From the NCBI GenBank assembly GCA_001918765.1, contig MNGO01000070.1:1-34317 (forward strand): a stretch of DNA of 34,317 nt. Reading direction: 5' to 3'. Position numbers and translations under genes: made by a program. Of the stretch, positions 6,932 through 15,272 are shown one piece after another (positions within the stretch are counted from its first letter, which is position 1; each line of letters opens with the position of its first letter). The notes beneath the pieces are model-generated. The model was given only the letters and a program-made list of their open reading frames with translations. It had not been told where the DNA came from and did not search any database. This stretch comes from Crenarchaeota archaeon 13_1_40CM_3_52_10 (lineage in GTDB: Archaea; Thermoproteota; Bathyarchaeia; 40CM-2-53-6).

Positions 6932-7417
6932 ACGTTTCGGAAGCTAGTTAGGAACAAGAAAGCAATCGATACTATAATGGCCACTCTCCTAATGGTTGTC
7001 ATCGTGGTAGCGGCTTCGGTCATGGTCTTCGTATATGCAACAGGACTATTCGGCGCTTTGACGCGGGCTCCGAGCTATCAGAAGGAAGCCCTCGGTCTGG
7101 AATTCTCAAGTTTCGGGCCGATCAACGCCAACAGTAACGCTACTCTTTATCTCAGAAACACGGGAACGGTGCCCATCACGCTAGTAAGCTACTTTGTGAA
7201 GGACGCAAGTGGAAACCAGTACGCTCGAACCCCGTGGACAAACCAGCCCACCTTGGGACCGACAACGGGGGGTTGGTCTCAGGTATTGATCTCTTCGATC
7301 TGCAGCTGCCCCTATACTGGGACCGCGTTCACGTTCCAGATAGGACAGTCCTATACGATAACCCTGACTTCCTCTCTGGGGAGCCAGTTCTCCTTCTCTG
7401 TCGTAAGGTACAGCTAA
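6932..7417 (+). CDS. archaeal type IV pilin-like protein (class III signal peptide)
   Basis: The frame gives FRKLVRNKKAIDTIMATLL followed by the hydrophobic helix MVVIVVAASVMVFVYATGLFG. This is the prepilin pattern: a basic n-region, cleavage likely after NKKA, and a transmembrane/assembly helix. A beta-rich head follows with a Cys-Ser-Cys pair. The first ATG in frame is at 6977, but starting there would remove the whole basic region and cleavage site. No ATG, GTG or TTG exists between that ATG and the upstream stop at 6923-6925. The best-placed codon is ACG at 6932, just after GGAGAGTGA (6917-6925), so initiation at ACG or a mutated ATG is likely. The gene abuts the convergent regulator gene stop to stop. 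The product would be an adhesion pilus or archaellum-like subunit. Confidence 0.75.
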   Translation, partial: TFRKLVRNKKAIDTIMATLLMVVIVVAASVMVFVYATGLFGALTRAPSYQKEALGLEFSSFGPINANSNATLYLRNTGTVPITLVSYFVKDASGNQYARTPWTNQPTLGPTTGGWSQVLISSICSCPYTGTAFTFQIGQSYTITLTSSLGSQFSFSVVRYS

Positions 7418-7690
7418 TCAGAGTCCACTTATCTTTTCATAGAATTCGACCAGGCTACGAGCAGCCGGTTCTTCCTGGTTGAATGCGAAGATCTTCATTC
7501 CCTTCTCATACCTCTCAAAGAGCAGTATCTTCGATTTCACCAACGGCTCAGCTATCCTCGCAACAGTCGAGGGAGACACGTCAAGCACTCGAGCGAGCCC
7601 TGCCTGGTTGAAGACCTTCTGACGGTTCTGTAGTAGATGCTCGATCAGCCGGACCTGAGCCTTTGACTGAAACAGATCAACCAATCTCAC
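7418..7690 (-). CDS. winged-helix DNA-binding regulator
   Basis: This is a protein of about 90 residues with a clear helix-turn-helix: LIEHLLQNRQKVFNQAGLAR, then VLDVSPSTVARIAEPLVKS (recognition helix), then a wing (ILLFERYEKGMKIFAFN). It resembles MarR/ArsR-like one-domain archaeal regulators. GGGGTGA (7701-7695) points to the GTG at 7690 as start; a GTG three codons earlier (7699) is also in frame. It lies directly after pyrH on the same strand, so it is probably co-transcribed with it. Its stop codon abuts the stop of the convergent pilin gene. The target is unknown; the neighbouring pilin or pyrH itself are candidates. Confidence 0.85.
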   Translation of the reverse strand: MRLVDLFQSKAQVRLIEHLLQNRQKVFNQAGLARVLDVSPSTVARIAEPLVKSKILLFERYEKGMKIFAFNQEEPAARSLVEFYEKISGL

Positions 7691-7704
7691 CAATGTCACC
7701 CCTT

Positions 7705-8385
7705 CTACGAGTAGACGACTCTGGTCCCGATATCCTTCCCCTGGAGAGCCCCGAGAATGTTGCCCGGGTCCGCGAGGGATACAAATCTAGTGGGTATCTT
7801 CGCTCTCTGCATAATCTTGATAGCTAGCGGGTCAAGCAACTCGTACCGGCCAGCGAAAACCTCCCCTCCCATAGCCCAGCTCAACAACTTGTCCACATTG
7901 ACTGAACGAATGAGCTTCGCCTTCGGATTCTTCTTAGGGTCGTCAGTATACACACCGTCAACATCAGTACCATTGACAAGTATCTCAGCTCGAGTAATCT
8001 CCGCCGCAAGCACGGCAACAGCATTAGTCGACTGGCCCGGTTGTAGTCCGCCCATCACCACTGCCTTCCCTGATCCAACGCAATGAGGCAAATCGGACAA
8101 CGTTGTGGGGATCTTTGAGGATGCTATCGAGCCCATCGCCAAACGCAATAGTTCCGCGTTCGCTCGTGTGATCTGGATCCCGAGAAGATCGCACGTAGAT
8201 TCTTCAGCACCCAGCTTCCTTGCAACCCCAATGTAAGTCCGAGCGTTCTCTCCACCCCCCGCAACAACTACGAGCTGGTTACCCTCTTCGACAAACCCAC
8301 TGAGAACCTCGCCCATGGCCTTGAGGGCCGTCACGTTTGGCTCGCGGCGGAATAGTGCGCCTCCGAGCTTCACAACTGCGCGCAT
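7705..8385 (-). CDS. pyrH: uridylate (UMP) kinase, archaeal type
   Basis: This 226-residue enzyme phosphorylates UMP to UDP in pyrimidine synthesis. It has the amino-acid-kinase fold: VVKLGGALF at the N-terminus, the glycine-rich VVVAGGGENAR, the UMP region QPGQSTNAVAVLAAE and the nucleotide loop VNGTDVDGVYTDDPKKNPKAK. Length and motifs match the short archaeal PyrH. It starts at ATG 8385. The winged-helix gene follows closely. It is divergent from the ABC exporter, with a 139-bp intergenic region. Confidence 0.95.
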   Translation of the reverse strand: MRAVVKLGGALFRREPNVTALKAMGEVLSGFVEEGNQLVVVAGGGENARTYIGVARKLGAEESTCDLLGIQITRANAELLRLAMGSIASSKIPTTLSDLPHCVGSGKAVVMGGLQPGQSTNAVAVLAAEITRAEILVNGTDVDGVYTDDPKKNPKAKLIRSVNVDKLLSWAMGGEVFAGRYELLDPLAIKIMQRAKIPTRFVSLADPGNILGALQGKDIGTRVVYS

Positions 8386-8524
8386 TCTCTCTCAACCCTC
8401 TGGCGGACGAGAGCTCAGTATATTAGAATGGAATGGAAGCCACCGGAGCGTTCTAAGATTCTTACAAAAACTCATCGGAAAAGCTGAATAGCCGTTCTAC
8501 CGAACAAAAAACGACTCTTCACCA

Positions 8525-11347
8525 ATGCTGTCATACGCTCTCAAAAGAATCGTACGGTCCTGGAAACTCTACGCATCCCTAATACTCGGGATGATGCTAG
8601 CGGCCACCTTCTTTGGCGGGATCAACGTAGGAGCGGACACTATTGGCAAACAGGCCCTCGACGCTCAACTCGTTAACACTCCTGTTGACATCTCGCTCAC
8701 GCCACTGTCGGGTGGAATATCGGTCCCCCGCTCCTCATTCGACAACGTCGCCCAAAGGGTACTAGGGGTCAGCGGAGTAGTTGCAGCCGAACTCGTAGGA
8801 AGCGAAACCCAACAGTTCTATCCATACAACGAGTCGATACCGTACATCAAAGCCATTCAAGACAGTTCGCTACTTTACCAGCACCTTACACTCTTGAGTG
8901 GCCGAAAAACTCTTCATGCAAATGAATCCCTCATCAACGCGGACTCGCAGTTTGCGCAGACCTACAAGTCAGGCGAGACCGTCAAGTACAGTCTTGGACA
9001 ACCTGGATGCAACTACAAGGGATGCCATTACAATGCAACGCTGACAGTCGTCGGCGAAGTACAACTGGACTCGGTAGCAGCTAACACTCTTGGCGTTAAC
9101 CCGATCTATTATGGGCCCTCGGGATCGACCGCGAAACCGGGCAGTACGCTCATCGTAAGCTGGGATCAGACGTTCGCCCCTATAGTCGACTGGGCTTACA
9201 GCCAAACTGGGTTCAGGGATTATTCCATTGGGGCTACGGTGAACGTTTACCTAGACCGAGCCAAGCTTCTGAGCGCGTTTAACGTCGAAAGCAGCATTAC
9301 ACAGGTTCAACGGATCGACGATCAAGTTGCGAACGTAGCCGCGCTGAACGGGTTCACCTCCCAACCGAACCTGATAAGTCCACTCCAGCAGTTCTCCTCC
9401 AGCATATTCGCCCTCCGGCTCACATTCACGATATTCTCCATCCCAGTCTTCTTCGTGGCATGGTTCGTGGGGAGAACCGTTTCCCAAGCGTCCTTCAACC
9501 TCCGTCGGAGGGAAATCGGGTTATTGATGACAAAGGGCTTCTCCCAGAGTCAGCTATTCAGACACTTCCTAGTCGAAGCCCTACTGGTTGGATTAATCGG
9601 AGGAGGTCTGGGACTCGCCGCAGCCGTATTGCTGAACCCCTACTTTGTCCAAGTGCTCAGCGGCAGCTATCAAACCGGAGTGTTCCTCAGCCAGGACACC
9701 GCGATCGCCACGATGATCTTCACCATCGTTCTCACGATACTCGCAATCTATTCGCCGGCTCGGGCGGCTGCAAGCATGGACCCCGCGAAGGCTCTACGAG
9801 AGTACGTCTATCTCGAAGACACCCGCCCATCGAAGAAGCGAGGGGCGATCATCGCCTTCTCCCTCGGCCTCTACAAGATAATCCTCCTTCTTCTCGGGAT
9901 TAACTTCCAGAACATCGGCCGCTATCTTTTCGGCGTAAACTTCCTCCTCGCCATTGTTCTGATAATCTTGGCAGTCCTCGACTATGGACTGAACATCATC
10001 GGGCCATTCCTCTTCCTCTACGGAGCCACACAGCTGTCAACCGGATTAGCGGCCCGTTTTCATAGGAGATTCGCATCAATCTCCAAACGCCTAGTAGGAG
10101 ATATCGCGTCCCTAGCGTCCAAGAGTGTCTTCCGAAACCCTCGCCGAGTTACCGCCCTAGTCTTCCTCGTCGCTTTGATAGCAGGCTATTCTATCTGGGT
10201 GATCGGCGACATGGCCAGTTTGCAAGACTACAACATTCGCCAAGCAGAGGTCCAAGTGGGCTCCGACCTGCGTGTTTCTGGCACGGGAAATTTCAACCTG
10301 ACCTATGCCACTGTGGTGGCGAGTCAACTGCGAAGCTGGAACAACATTACCGGAGCCACCCCGGAATCTGACAATACCCTTAGTCTCTCCTCTCGCTCCT
10401 CAATTACGATCAAAGCCATAGATCCGGCGACATGGAGACAGGGAGCATACTACGAACCTGAATGGTTCAGCGGGAACATTAACACGGTTTTCCAAAACAT
10501 GCAATCGAACAATCAAACCATCGTGCTCGATCATGGTCTTGCCTCATACTACAATATTCAACAGGGAGGGACAGTAATCGTAAGCCAGAACGTAAGCCTC
10601 ACTGTCATCAGCTTCTTTGGCCCCGACTACTCCCAACAGTCCCAAGGTCAACCTTTCGGATTTTCCTATTTTCAGCCCGAAGGATGGTCATTCGTTTCGC
10701 TGAAATTGATCGCTCAAAACCCATCCATTACAGGGATAAACTCTGTACTGGTCAAAGCAGGACCTGGAATCTCGTTCACGGACCTCGCAAGCTCAATACA
10801 GAAGGCCTATCCAACCCTGACAGTTAGGACAGCACAGGACAACACACGAGGAACTGGACCCATCGCTTCCAACGGAGCCCAGGCGAGCATTCAAGGTGCC
10901 GACGCGGTAATCGCTAACGGGACGCAGAATGTCCTGCGACTCGGAACAGTTTTCGCCGGACTCGCTGCTTCTATTGGAATCGGAGCAGTAACTTACACCG
11001 GCTTCAAGGAAAGGGAAAAGGAAACTACAATGCTCGCTGTGAGAGGACTGTCCTACAAACAGTTACTTGGACTCCTAGTCACAGAAGTCCTCCCGCTGGT
11101 GATCTTCGCGTTGATACTTGCAACAACAGTCGGACTGATCACGGTCCGAGGGGACAGCCTCGCACAGAATTCCCTGACCCCGAACTACGCGAGCCTCCTT
11201 GCCCCCCGGCGAGTAGTCTTTCCGCTCTGGGCCTCAGAGAACATTCTGGCAATAATCGGTCTACTATTTCTCGGCGTTTTTCTGCCTGCAATAACCGCTG
11301 CACGGAAAGACCTTTCAAAGATGAGCAGAACAGTGAGATTCGCATGA
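8525..11347 (+). CDS. ABC transporter permease, MacB/FtsX type, two FtsX domains
   Basis: This 940-residue membrane protein has an N-terminal segment (about 13-35) and a large extracytoplasmic domain. A first FtsX triple-TM block spans about 295-425, with the typical RRREIGLLMTKGFSQSQL loop. A central hydrophobic region with extra TM segments spans about 440-505. A further TM segment at about 540-560 precedes a second extracytoplasmic domain. A last FtsX block lies near 805-935, with the loop KEREKETTMLAVRGLSYKQLL. These are mechanotransmission-type permeases that export lipids, peptides or drugs, or handle lipoproteins, rather than pumping through a channel. The stop overlaps the ATPase start by 4 nt (ATGA). 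The substrate is unknown. Confidence 0.92.
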   Translation: MLSYALKRIVRSWKLYASLILGMMLAATFFGGINVGADTIGKQALDAQLVNTPVDISLTPLSGGISVPRSSFDNVAQRVLGVSGVVAAELVGSETQQFYPYNESIPYIKAIQDSSLLYQHLTLLSGRKTLHANESLINADSQFAQTYKSGETVKYSLGQPGCNYKGCHYNATLTVVGEVQLDSVAANTLGVNPIYYGPSGSTAKPGSTLIVSWDQTFAPIVDWAYSQTGFRDYSIGATVNVYLDRAKLLSAFNVESSITQVQRIDDQVANVAALNGFTSQPNLISPLQQFSSSIFALRLTFTIFSIPVFFVAWFVGRTVSQASFNLRRREIGLLMTKGFSQSQLFRHFLVEALLVGLIGGGLGLAAAVLLNPYFVQVLSGSYQTGVFLSQDTAIATMIFTIVLTILAIYSPARAAASMDPAKALREYVYLEDTRPSKKRGAIIAFSLGLYKIILLLLGINFQNIGRYLFGVNFLLAIVLIILAVLDYGLNIIGPFLFLYGATQLSTGLAARFHRRFASISKRLVGDIASLASKSVFRNPRRVTALVFLVALIAGYSIWVIGDMASLQDYNIRQAEVQVGSDLRVSGTGNFNLTYATVVASQLRSWNNITGATPESDNTLSLSSRSSITIKAIDPATWRQGAYYEPEWFSGNINTVFQNMQSNNQTIVLDHGLASYYNIQQGGTVIVSQNVSLTVISFFGPDYSQQSQGQPFGFSYFQPEGWSFVSLKLIAQNPSITGINSVLVKAGPGISFTDLASSIQKAYPTLTVRTAQDNTRGTGPIASNGAQASIQGADAVIANGTQNVLRLGTVFAGLAASIGIGAVTYTGFKEREKETTMLAVRGLSYKQLLGLLVTEVLPLVIFALILATTVGLITVRGDSLAQNSLTPNYASLLAPRRVVFPLWASENILAIIGLLFLGVFLPAITAARKDLSKMSRTVRFA

Positions 11348-12240
11348 CCGCTGTCCCGGTTACAGTAGACTCTCTCGTCAAAGCCTACAAGCTCGGCCGA
11401 GTCGAAGTGCAAGCGCTACGCGGGATCAACCTCAAAGTCGAGGCGGGCGGCATGGTCTCGATCATCGGCCCCAGCGGCAGCGGAAAGACCACTTTGTTGA
11501 ACATTCTGGGAGGGCTTGACAGAGCTACCGCTGGAAATGTTCACGTCGGCAATACCGTTCTGACAGATCTAGATCCGACCCGGTTGGTCTATTATCGTCG
11601 CCAAATCGTCGGTCACATATTCCAGACCCTCAACCTCATACCCACGCTCACAGCTGCGGAAAACGTCGAGCTTCCCATGATGGCCATGGGAACGCCAGGC
11701 GGGACCCGCGCGGCCAGAACCAAAGAACTTCTCGGCATTGTAGGCCTCGCCGACAGACACGACCACAAGCCCGACGAGCTTAGCGGTGGAGAACAGCAAC
11801 GAGTCGCTATAGCAGCGGCGCTTGCCAACGACCCGCCTCTGCTCCTGGCGGATGAGCCAACTGGGGAATTGGACAGTGTAAACGCGAAGATGGTCACAGA
11901 CTTTCTTGTCAAGATAAACCGTGAGCTGGGAAAGACGCTGATAATGGTGACACACGATCAGAACGTTGCGAAGACAGCCAACAATATCATGAGGATAGAG
12001 GATGGAACGATCAAGTCATCACTCACGCCCAGCCAGATCGCGTCACAGGACACGTCAAGCTCGTACTTAGATCAGCTACGCTATCGCATGTCGGAACTTG
12101 AGAAACAAATGAAACAATTGGACGATGACTTCAAGACGGGCAAGCTTTCTGGTGACGATTACGCGGATCAACGCGTCAGACTACGACAGGTTAGGGCGGG
12201 TCTCCAGGACGAGCTTCAGAGGCAGGGAGTAATCGGCTAG
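11344..12240 (+). CDS. ABC transporter ATPase, LolD/MacB type, with C-terminal helical extension
   Basis: The ATPase domain has Walker A GPSGSGKTT (42-50), a Q-loop in HIFQTLNL, the signature LSGGEQQ (146-152), Walker B LLLADE (166-171), and a switch histidine in MVTHD. It energises the FtsX-type permease encoded just upstream; the two genes overlap by 4 nt. After the normal ATPase end (about residue 230), a charged helical region continues (YLDQLRYRMSELEKQMKQL and so on), ending in a short helix pair rich in KLSGDDYADQR. This resembles SHOCT-like or coiled-coil tails and may serve for dimerisation or regulation. Confidence 0.95.
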   Translation: MTAVPVTVDSLVKAYKLGRVEVQALRGINLKVEAGGMVSIIGPSGSGKTTLLNILGGLDRATAGNVHVGNTVLTDLDPTRLVYYRRQIVGHIFQTLNLIPTLTAAENVELPMMAMGTPGGTRAARTKELLGIVGLADRHDHKPDELSGGEQQRVAIAAALANDPPLLLADEPTGELDSVNAKMVTDFLVKINRELGKTLIMVTHDQNVAKTANNIMRIEDGTIKSSLTPSQIASQDTSSSYLDQLRYRMSELEKQMKQLDDDFKTGKLSGDDYADQRVRLRQVRAGLQDELQRQGVIG

Positions 12241-12260
12241 CTCCGGCCCTGGAAAAAGCA

Positions 12261-12269
12261 TTTTTATAC
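12261..12269 (+). promoter_or_regulatory. TATA box before microprotein
   Basis: TTTTTATAC is preceded by a purine-rich BRE-like GGAAAAAGCA. It lies 38 nt before the ATG at 12307, the same distance seen for the other TATA boxes in this window. Confidence 0.6.
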
Positions 12270-12306
12270 GCAAAAACCAGCTATTCCAGTGAGGACTCGC
12301 CAGTAA

Positions 12307-12363
12307 ATGTGTAGCACGTGCGCGAAGCACAATCCGGGAAAGAAGAAAAAATCCAAGATGTGA
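12307..12363 (+). CDS. 18-residue Cys-X2-Cys basic microprotein
   Basis: The open frame ATG...TGA encodes MCSTCAKHNPGKKKKSKM. It has a Cys-X2-Cys pair, a nearby His and a run of lysines, which suggests metal binding and nucleic acid contact. It is too short for normal gene finding. Support comes from a good TATA box at 12261-12269, a GAGG (12291-12294) before the ATG, and a gene-sized gap between the ABC ATPase and prf1. It may be monocistronic or the leader cistron of the prf1 transcript, which starts 63 nt downstream. I know of no named family. Translation is unproven. Confidence 0.5.
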   Translation: MCSTCAKHNPGKKKKSKM

Positions 12364-12426
12364 ACGAGCCGGCATAGAACCGTAGGTCACCGTCCTTCCT
12401 TTTTCTGCTCGGAGGTCGAATAGCCA

Positions 12427-13695
12427 GTGACCAGCTCAGTCGTAACCGCAGCGGACTCGGTCGCGCAGTTCAAGTTCCGACGAACACTAGAACAGCTCGC
12501 TCGCAAGGAAGGTCGAGGCACCGAACTCATCAGCCTATATGTTCCTCCCGACCGCAGAATACACGAAGTACTCGGCCAGCTCCGGGAGGAAGCTGGTACA
12601 GCTTCCAACATCAAATCACGCACGACACGCCAAGCCGTCCAAGACTCGATTGAACGAGTCATGCAACGCCTACGATTGTTCAAAGAACCACCCCCTACAG
12701 GGCTCGTGATCTTTGCCGGCATGATTCCCCAGAATGGTCTCGGGAGCGAACGGATGGAGATCTACGTGCTCACCCCTCCGGAGCCAATAACAGTCGGGTT
12801 CTACAGGTGCGACGCCCGCTTCCACGTCGAGCCCCTCCTAGCTCTCGTTGTCGAGAAAGATACCTACGGAATAATCGTGATCGACGGGACGGAAGCTGTG
12901 GTTGCAACTCTCAAGGGACGAAGAGTCGAGATCGTCAAGTCCTTCACCTCAGGAATACCCGGAAAGAGCCGTGCAGGCGGGCAGTCGGCTAGACGCTTCG
13001 AGCGCATTCGAGAAGGGGTCACCCACGACTACTACAAGCGCGTTGGTCAACACTTCAACGATATCATGCTTGCAATACCCGATCTCAAGGGAATTATTAT
13101 TGGCGGGCCCGGACCGACAAAATACGTTTGGTCAGAAGGAGAATATCTGCAGTACACGTTGAAGAAGAAGGTGCTCTCGGTCGTCGATACTAGCTACACG
13201 AGTGAGGCGGGCGTTGAGGAGGTTGTTGAGAAGAGCAGCGAGATCCTGAAAGGGGTCCGGTACAAGGAGGAGAAGCAGATGGTTCAGAAATTCCTCTACG
13301 AGCTAGGCCACGAAACCGGCAAAGGAGTCTTTGGAGAGCTACAGGTCCAGAAATATCTGGAAAAAGGCGTTGTCGACACTTTGTTGATCTCGGAGAAACT
13401 GGAGGGTCAGAGACTCGTCCTCAAATGCAAGAACTGCGGCAATCTGGAAGAATTTCGCGGGACAAGATACGAGGCGCACGCGCTCAAGAGCGAGCTTCCC
13501 ACACGACCATGCAAAAAGTGCGGCAAGCCAAACCTCGAGATCGTTGAGGATAGCGACATCATCGACAGCTTTCTAGACTTTGCAGAGAAGGGCGGAAGCA
13601 AGGTCGAGGTCATTTCAGAGGAGACCGAAGAGGGACGAATGCTCAGAGACGCGTTCGGAAAAGTCGCCGCAGTACTGCGCTACCCCGCCAACTAG
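12427..13695 (+). CDS. prf1: peptide chain release factor aRF1
   Basis: This 422-residue factor reads all three stop codons and triggers peptide release, working with the aEF1A GTPase and with ABCE1 for recycling. Codon-recognition motif NIKS is at residues 61-64 and the catalytic GGQ at 184-186 (SRAGGQSARRFERIRE). The C-terminal domain carries a zinc-ribbon-like CKNC...CKKC set. It starts at GTG 12427 after GGAGGT (12411-12416). The length is normal for archaea. A HAD hydrolase follows 14 nt downstream. Confidence 0.97.
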   Translation: MTSSVVTAADSVAQFKFRRTLEQLARKEGRGTELISLYVPPDRRIHEVLGQLREEAGTASNIKSRTTRQAVQDSIERVMQRLRLFKEPPPTGLVIFAGMIPQNGLGSERMEIYVLTPPEPITVGFYRCDARFHVEPLLALVVEKDTYGIIVIDGTEAVVATLKGRRVEIVKSFTSGIPGKSRAGGQSARRFERIREGVTHDYYKRVGQHFNDIMLAIPDLKGIIIGGPGPTKYVWSEGEYLQYTLKKKVLSVVDTSYTSEAGVEEVVEKSSEILKGVRYKEEKQMVQKFLYELGHETGKGVFGELQVQKYLEKGVVDTLLISEKLEGQRLVLKCKNCGNLEEFRGTRYEAHALKSELPTRPCKKCGKPNLEIVEDSDIIDSFLDFAEKGGSKVEVISEETEEGRMLRDAFGKVAAVLRYPAN

Positions 13696-13709
13696 TCAGG
13701 GAATCATCG

Positions 13710-14417
13710 ATGGCGCGCGCCAAAGCAATATTCTTCGACCTCGGAGAGACCCTCGTAACACAAAACATCGAAGACAACCTAGTCACCATGAAGGCCCTAG
13801 AAAAGATCAGCGAGATCCTACCTCGCAGCAAGTCGCCATCTGAACTTTTCACAACTTACAAGCAAGGCTACAAGGTGAACGAGGCCTTTCGCACCAAGCA
13901 TCACGTCGAGATTCCAATTCAGGCTTGGATGGTGCAGCTCTTGAGGCAGGCTCTTGGCCGTGAGCCTGAAGAAATCTTGGTGGAGGAGGCGATCAAGATA
14001 GTCGTCTCCGCCCGAGCGGAAAACGCGGTTGTGTTTCCGGACTCGAACCCTCTTCTCGAGAAACTTTCGAAAAAGAAAATCAAGCTGGGAATAATATCGA
14101 ACGTCTCGTCTCACGATGTCGCGGTGGAGATCCTTCGCAAAGTCGGGCTACTAGACTATTTTCACACAGTCGTAACATCCGCTTTCGTCGGGATCCGTAA
14201 GCCTGATCCTGGAATCTTTCTCTACGCGCTCCTGCAATTCAAGCTGCAACCAAAGCAAGCAGTAATCGTTGGTGATTCGGAGAAACACGATGTTTGGGGA
14301 GGCGCGATAACCGGCATGAAAACGGTTCTAGTCTCGAAGAGACCGGTGACCGAAAGCCTAGCCGATTATCGGTTTGCGAGTCTCGCTGATGCTTCAGCGA
14401 CTCTGGCCTCTCTATAG
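13710..14417 (+). CDS. HAD-superfamily hydrolase
   Basis: This 235-residue enzyme has the four HAD motifs: nucleophile FFDLGETLV near the N-terminus, GIISNVSS (motif II Ser/Asn), the lysine of RKPDPGIF (motif III), and VIVGDSEKHDVWGGAITGM (motif IV acidic pair). A helical cap lies between motifs I and II, as in the phosphoglycolate-phosphatase/haloacid-dehalogenase group. The second aspartate of the usual DxD nucleophile motif is replaced: D-L-G here. Many phosphatases carry DxGxT, so activity is still likely, but the substrate is unknown. It ends overlapping the convergent presenilin-like gene by 6 nt. Confidence 0.88.
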   Translation: MARAKAIFFDLGETLVTQNIEDNLVTMKALEKISEILPRSKSPSELFTTYKQGYKVNEAFRTKHHVEIPIQAWMVQLLRQALGREPEEILVEEAIKIVVSARAENAVVFPDSNPLLEKLSKKKIKLGIISNVSSHDVAVEILRKVGLLDYFHTVVTSAFVGIRKPDPGIFLYALLQFKLQPKQAVIVGDSEKHDVWGGAITGMKTVLVSKRPVTESLADYRFASLADASATLASL

Positions 14418-15266
14418 GTAGCTGGCGAGGAGCATACCTGCAACACCAAGCAGCAAGGAAAAGGGAAGGCCGGGAAACATCTCATACTTCGACAGCGCTT
14501 TGAAGCCCAGAAAGGTTCCGGCGAGTATTCCGATTGCGGCGGCGAAGAATGAGAGAACGCCTCCAAAGTATACAAGTGCTGTTGTCGCGACTAGCGAGTA
14601 GAAGACCATGTCTCCCATCCCAATTGTCAAATCCCCATGGGTGAAGACCGCGCCGGGAAGATCGCCCTCTTCAATCGTCTTCGCGAGGGCTCCAACAGGG
14701 CCTCGAAAAACGGCAACGATATCGTAGATCACGAGCGCTCCAATCAGAACCAGTGCAGTCAATGGGCCGATCGAGTAGCCCAAGAAAATCCCCGTGAGCG
14801 CACCTATGAGTGTCACTCCGATCAATTGATACTTTTTCGTCTTTCCAAATAACGTGATCGCGATCGCGACCGCTGTTCCGAGCGAGACTCCCAGTATGAT
14901 TATGGTTGCTAGAGGGTCCGCCGGAGGGTTCGGAATCAGAAGGAGAATCGAGGATGAGTACCAGAAGGCTACCGCGAAGGATACGATAAGAACGGCTGCT
15001 TTGATCAATGAACGGATGAAATTCATCCGGCCTCTTCGAACCATGAGGAACATTGCTGTCGCGCTTCCTCCGAGCGCGATAACGAAGATGACGGCGTTAA
15101 GGCTCGCCGAGCTCAAAGAGTCACCCTGGAAGGGAGTTACTTGAGCTGGCGGAACGACCTGGTTTGAAATCGGGTACCCCAGAAGACCAGTTACAGCTAG
15201 GCTGAGAATCACTGGGTAGAGGTGGCGTGGGCGGGGCTTGAAGGCCCTTTGTTCTTCCTCTGGCAT
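14412..15266 (-). CDS. presenilin-like intramembrane aspartyl protease (A22 family)
   Basis: This 284-residue multi-pass membrane protein has about nine hydrophobic segments. Catalytic aspartates are in YD (Tyr181-Asp182) and GMGD (216-219). The PAL motif that shapes the active site appears as PGL in FPGLPFS (265-267). This is the archaeal presenilin/signal-peptide-peptidase homologue family, which cleaves transmembrane helices. It starts at ATG 15266, 6 nt after the stop of the beta-CASP nuclease gene on the same strand. The substrate is unknown. Confidence 0.92.
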   Translation of the reverse strand: MPEEEQRAFKPRPRHLYPVILSLAVTGLLGYPISNQVVPPAQVTPFQGDSLSSASLNAVIFVIALGGSATAMFLMVRRGRMNFIRSLIKAAVLIVSFAVAFWYSSSILLLIPNPPADPLATIIILGVSLGTAVAIAITLFGKTKKYQLIGVTLIGALTGIFLGYSIGPLTALVLIGALVIYDIVAVFRGPVGALAKTIEEGDLPGAVFTHGDLTIGMGDMVFYSLVATTALVYFGGVLSFFAAAIGILAGTFLGFKALSKYEMFPGLPFSLLLGVAGMLLASYL

Positions 15267-15272
15267 GGAGCC

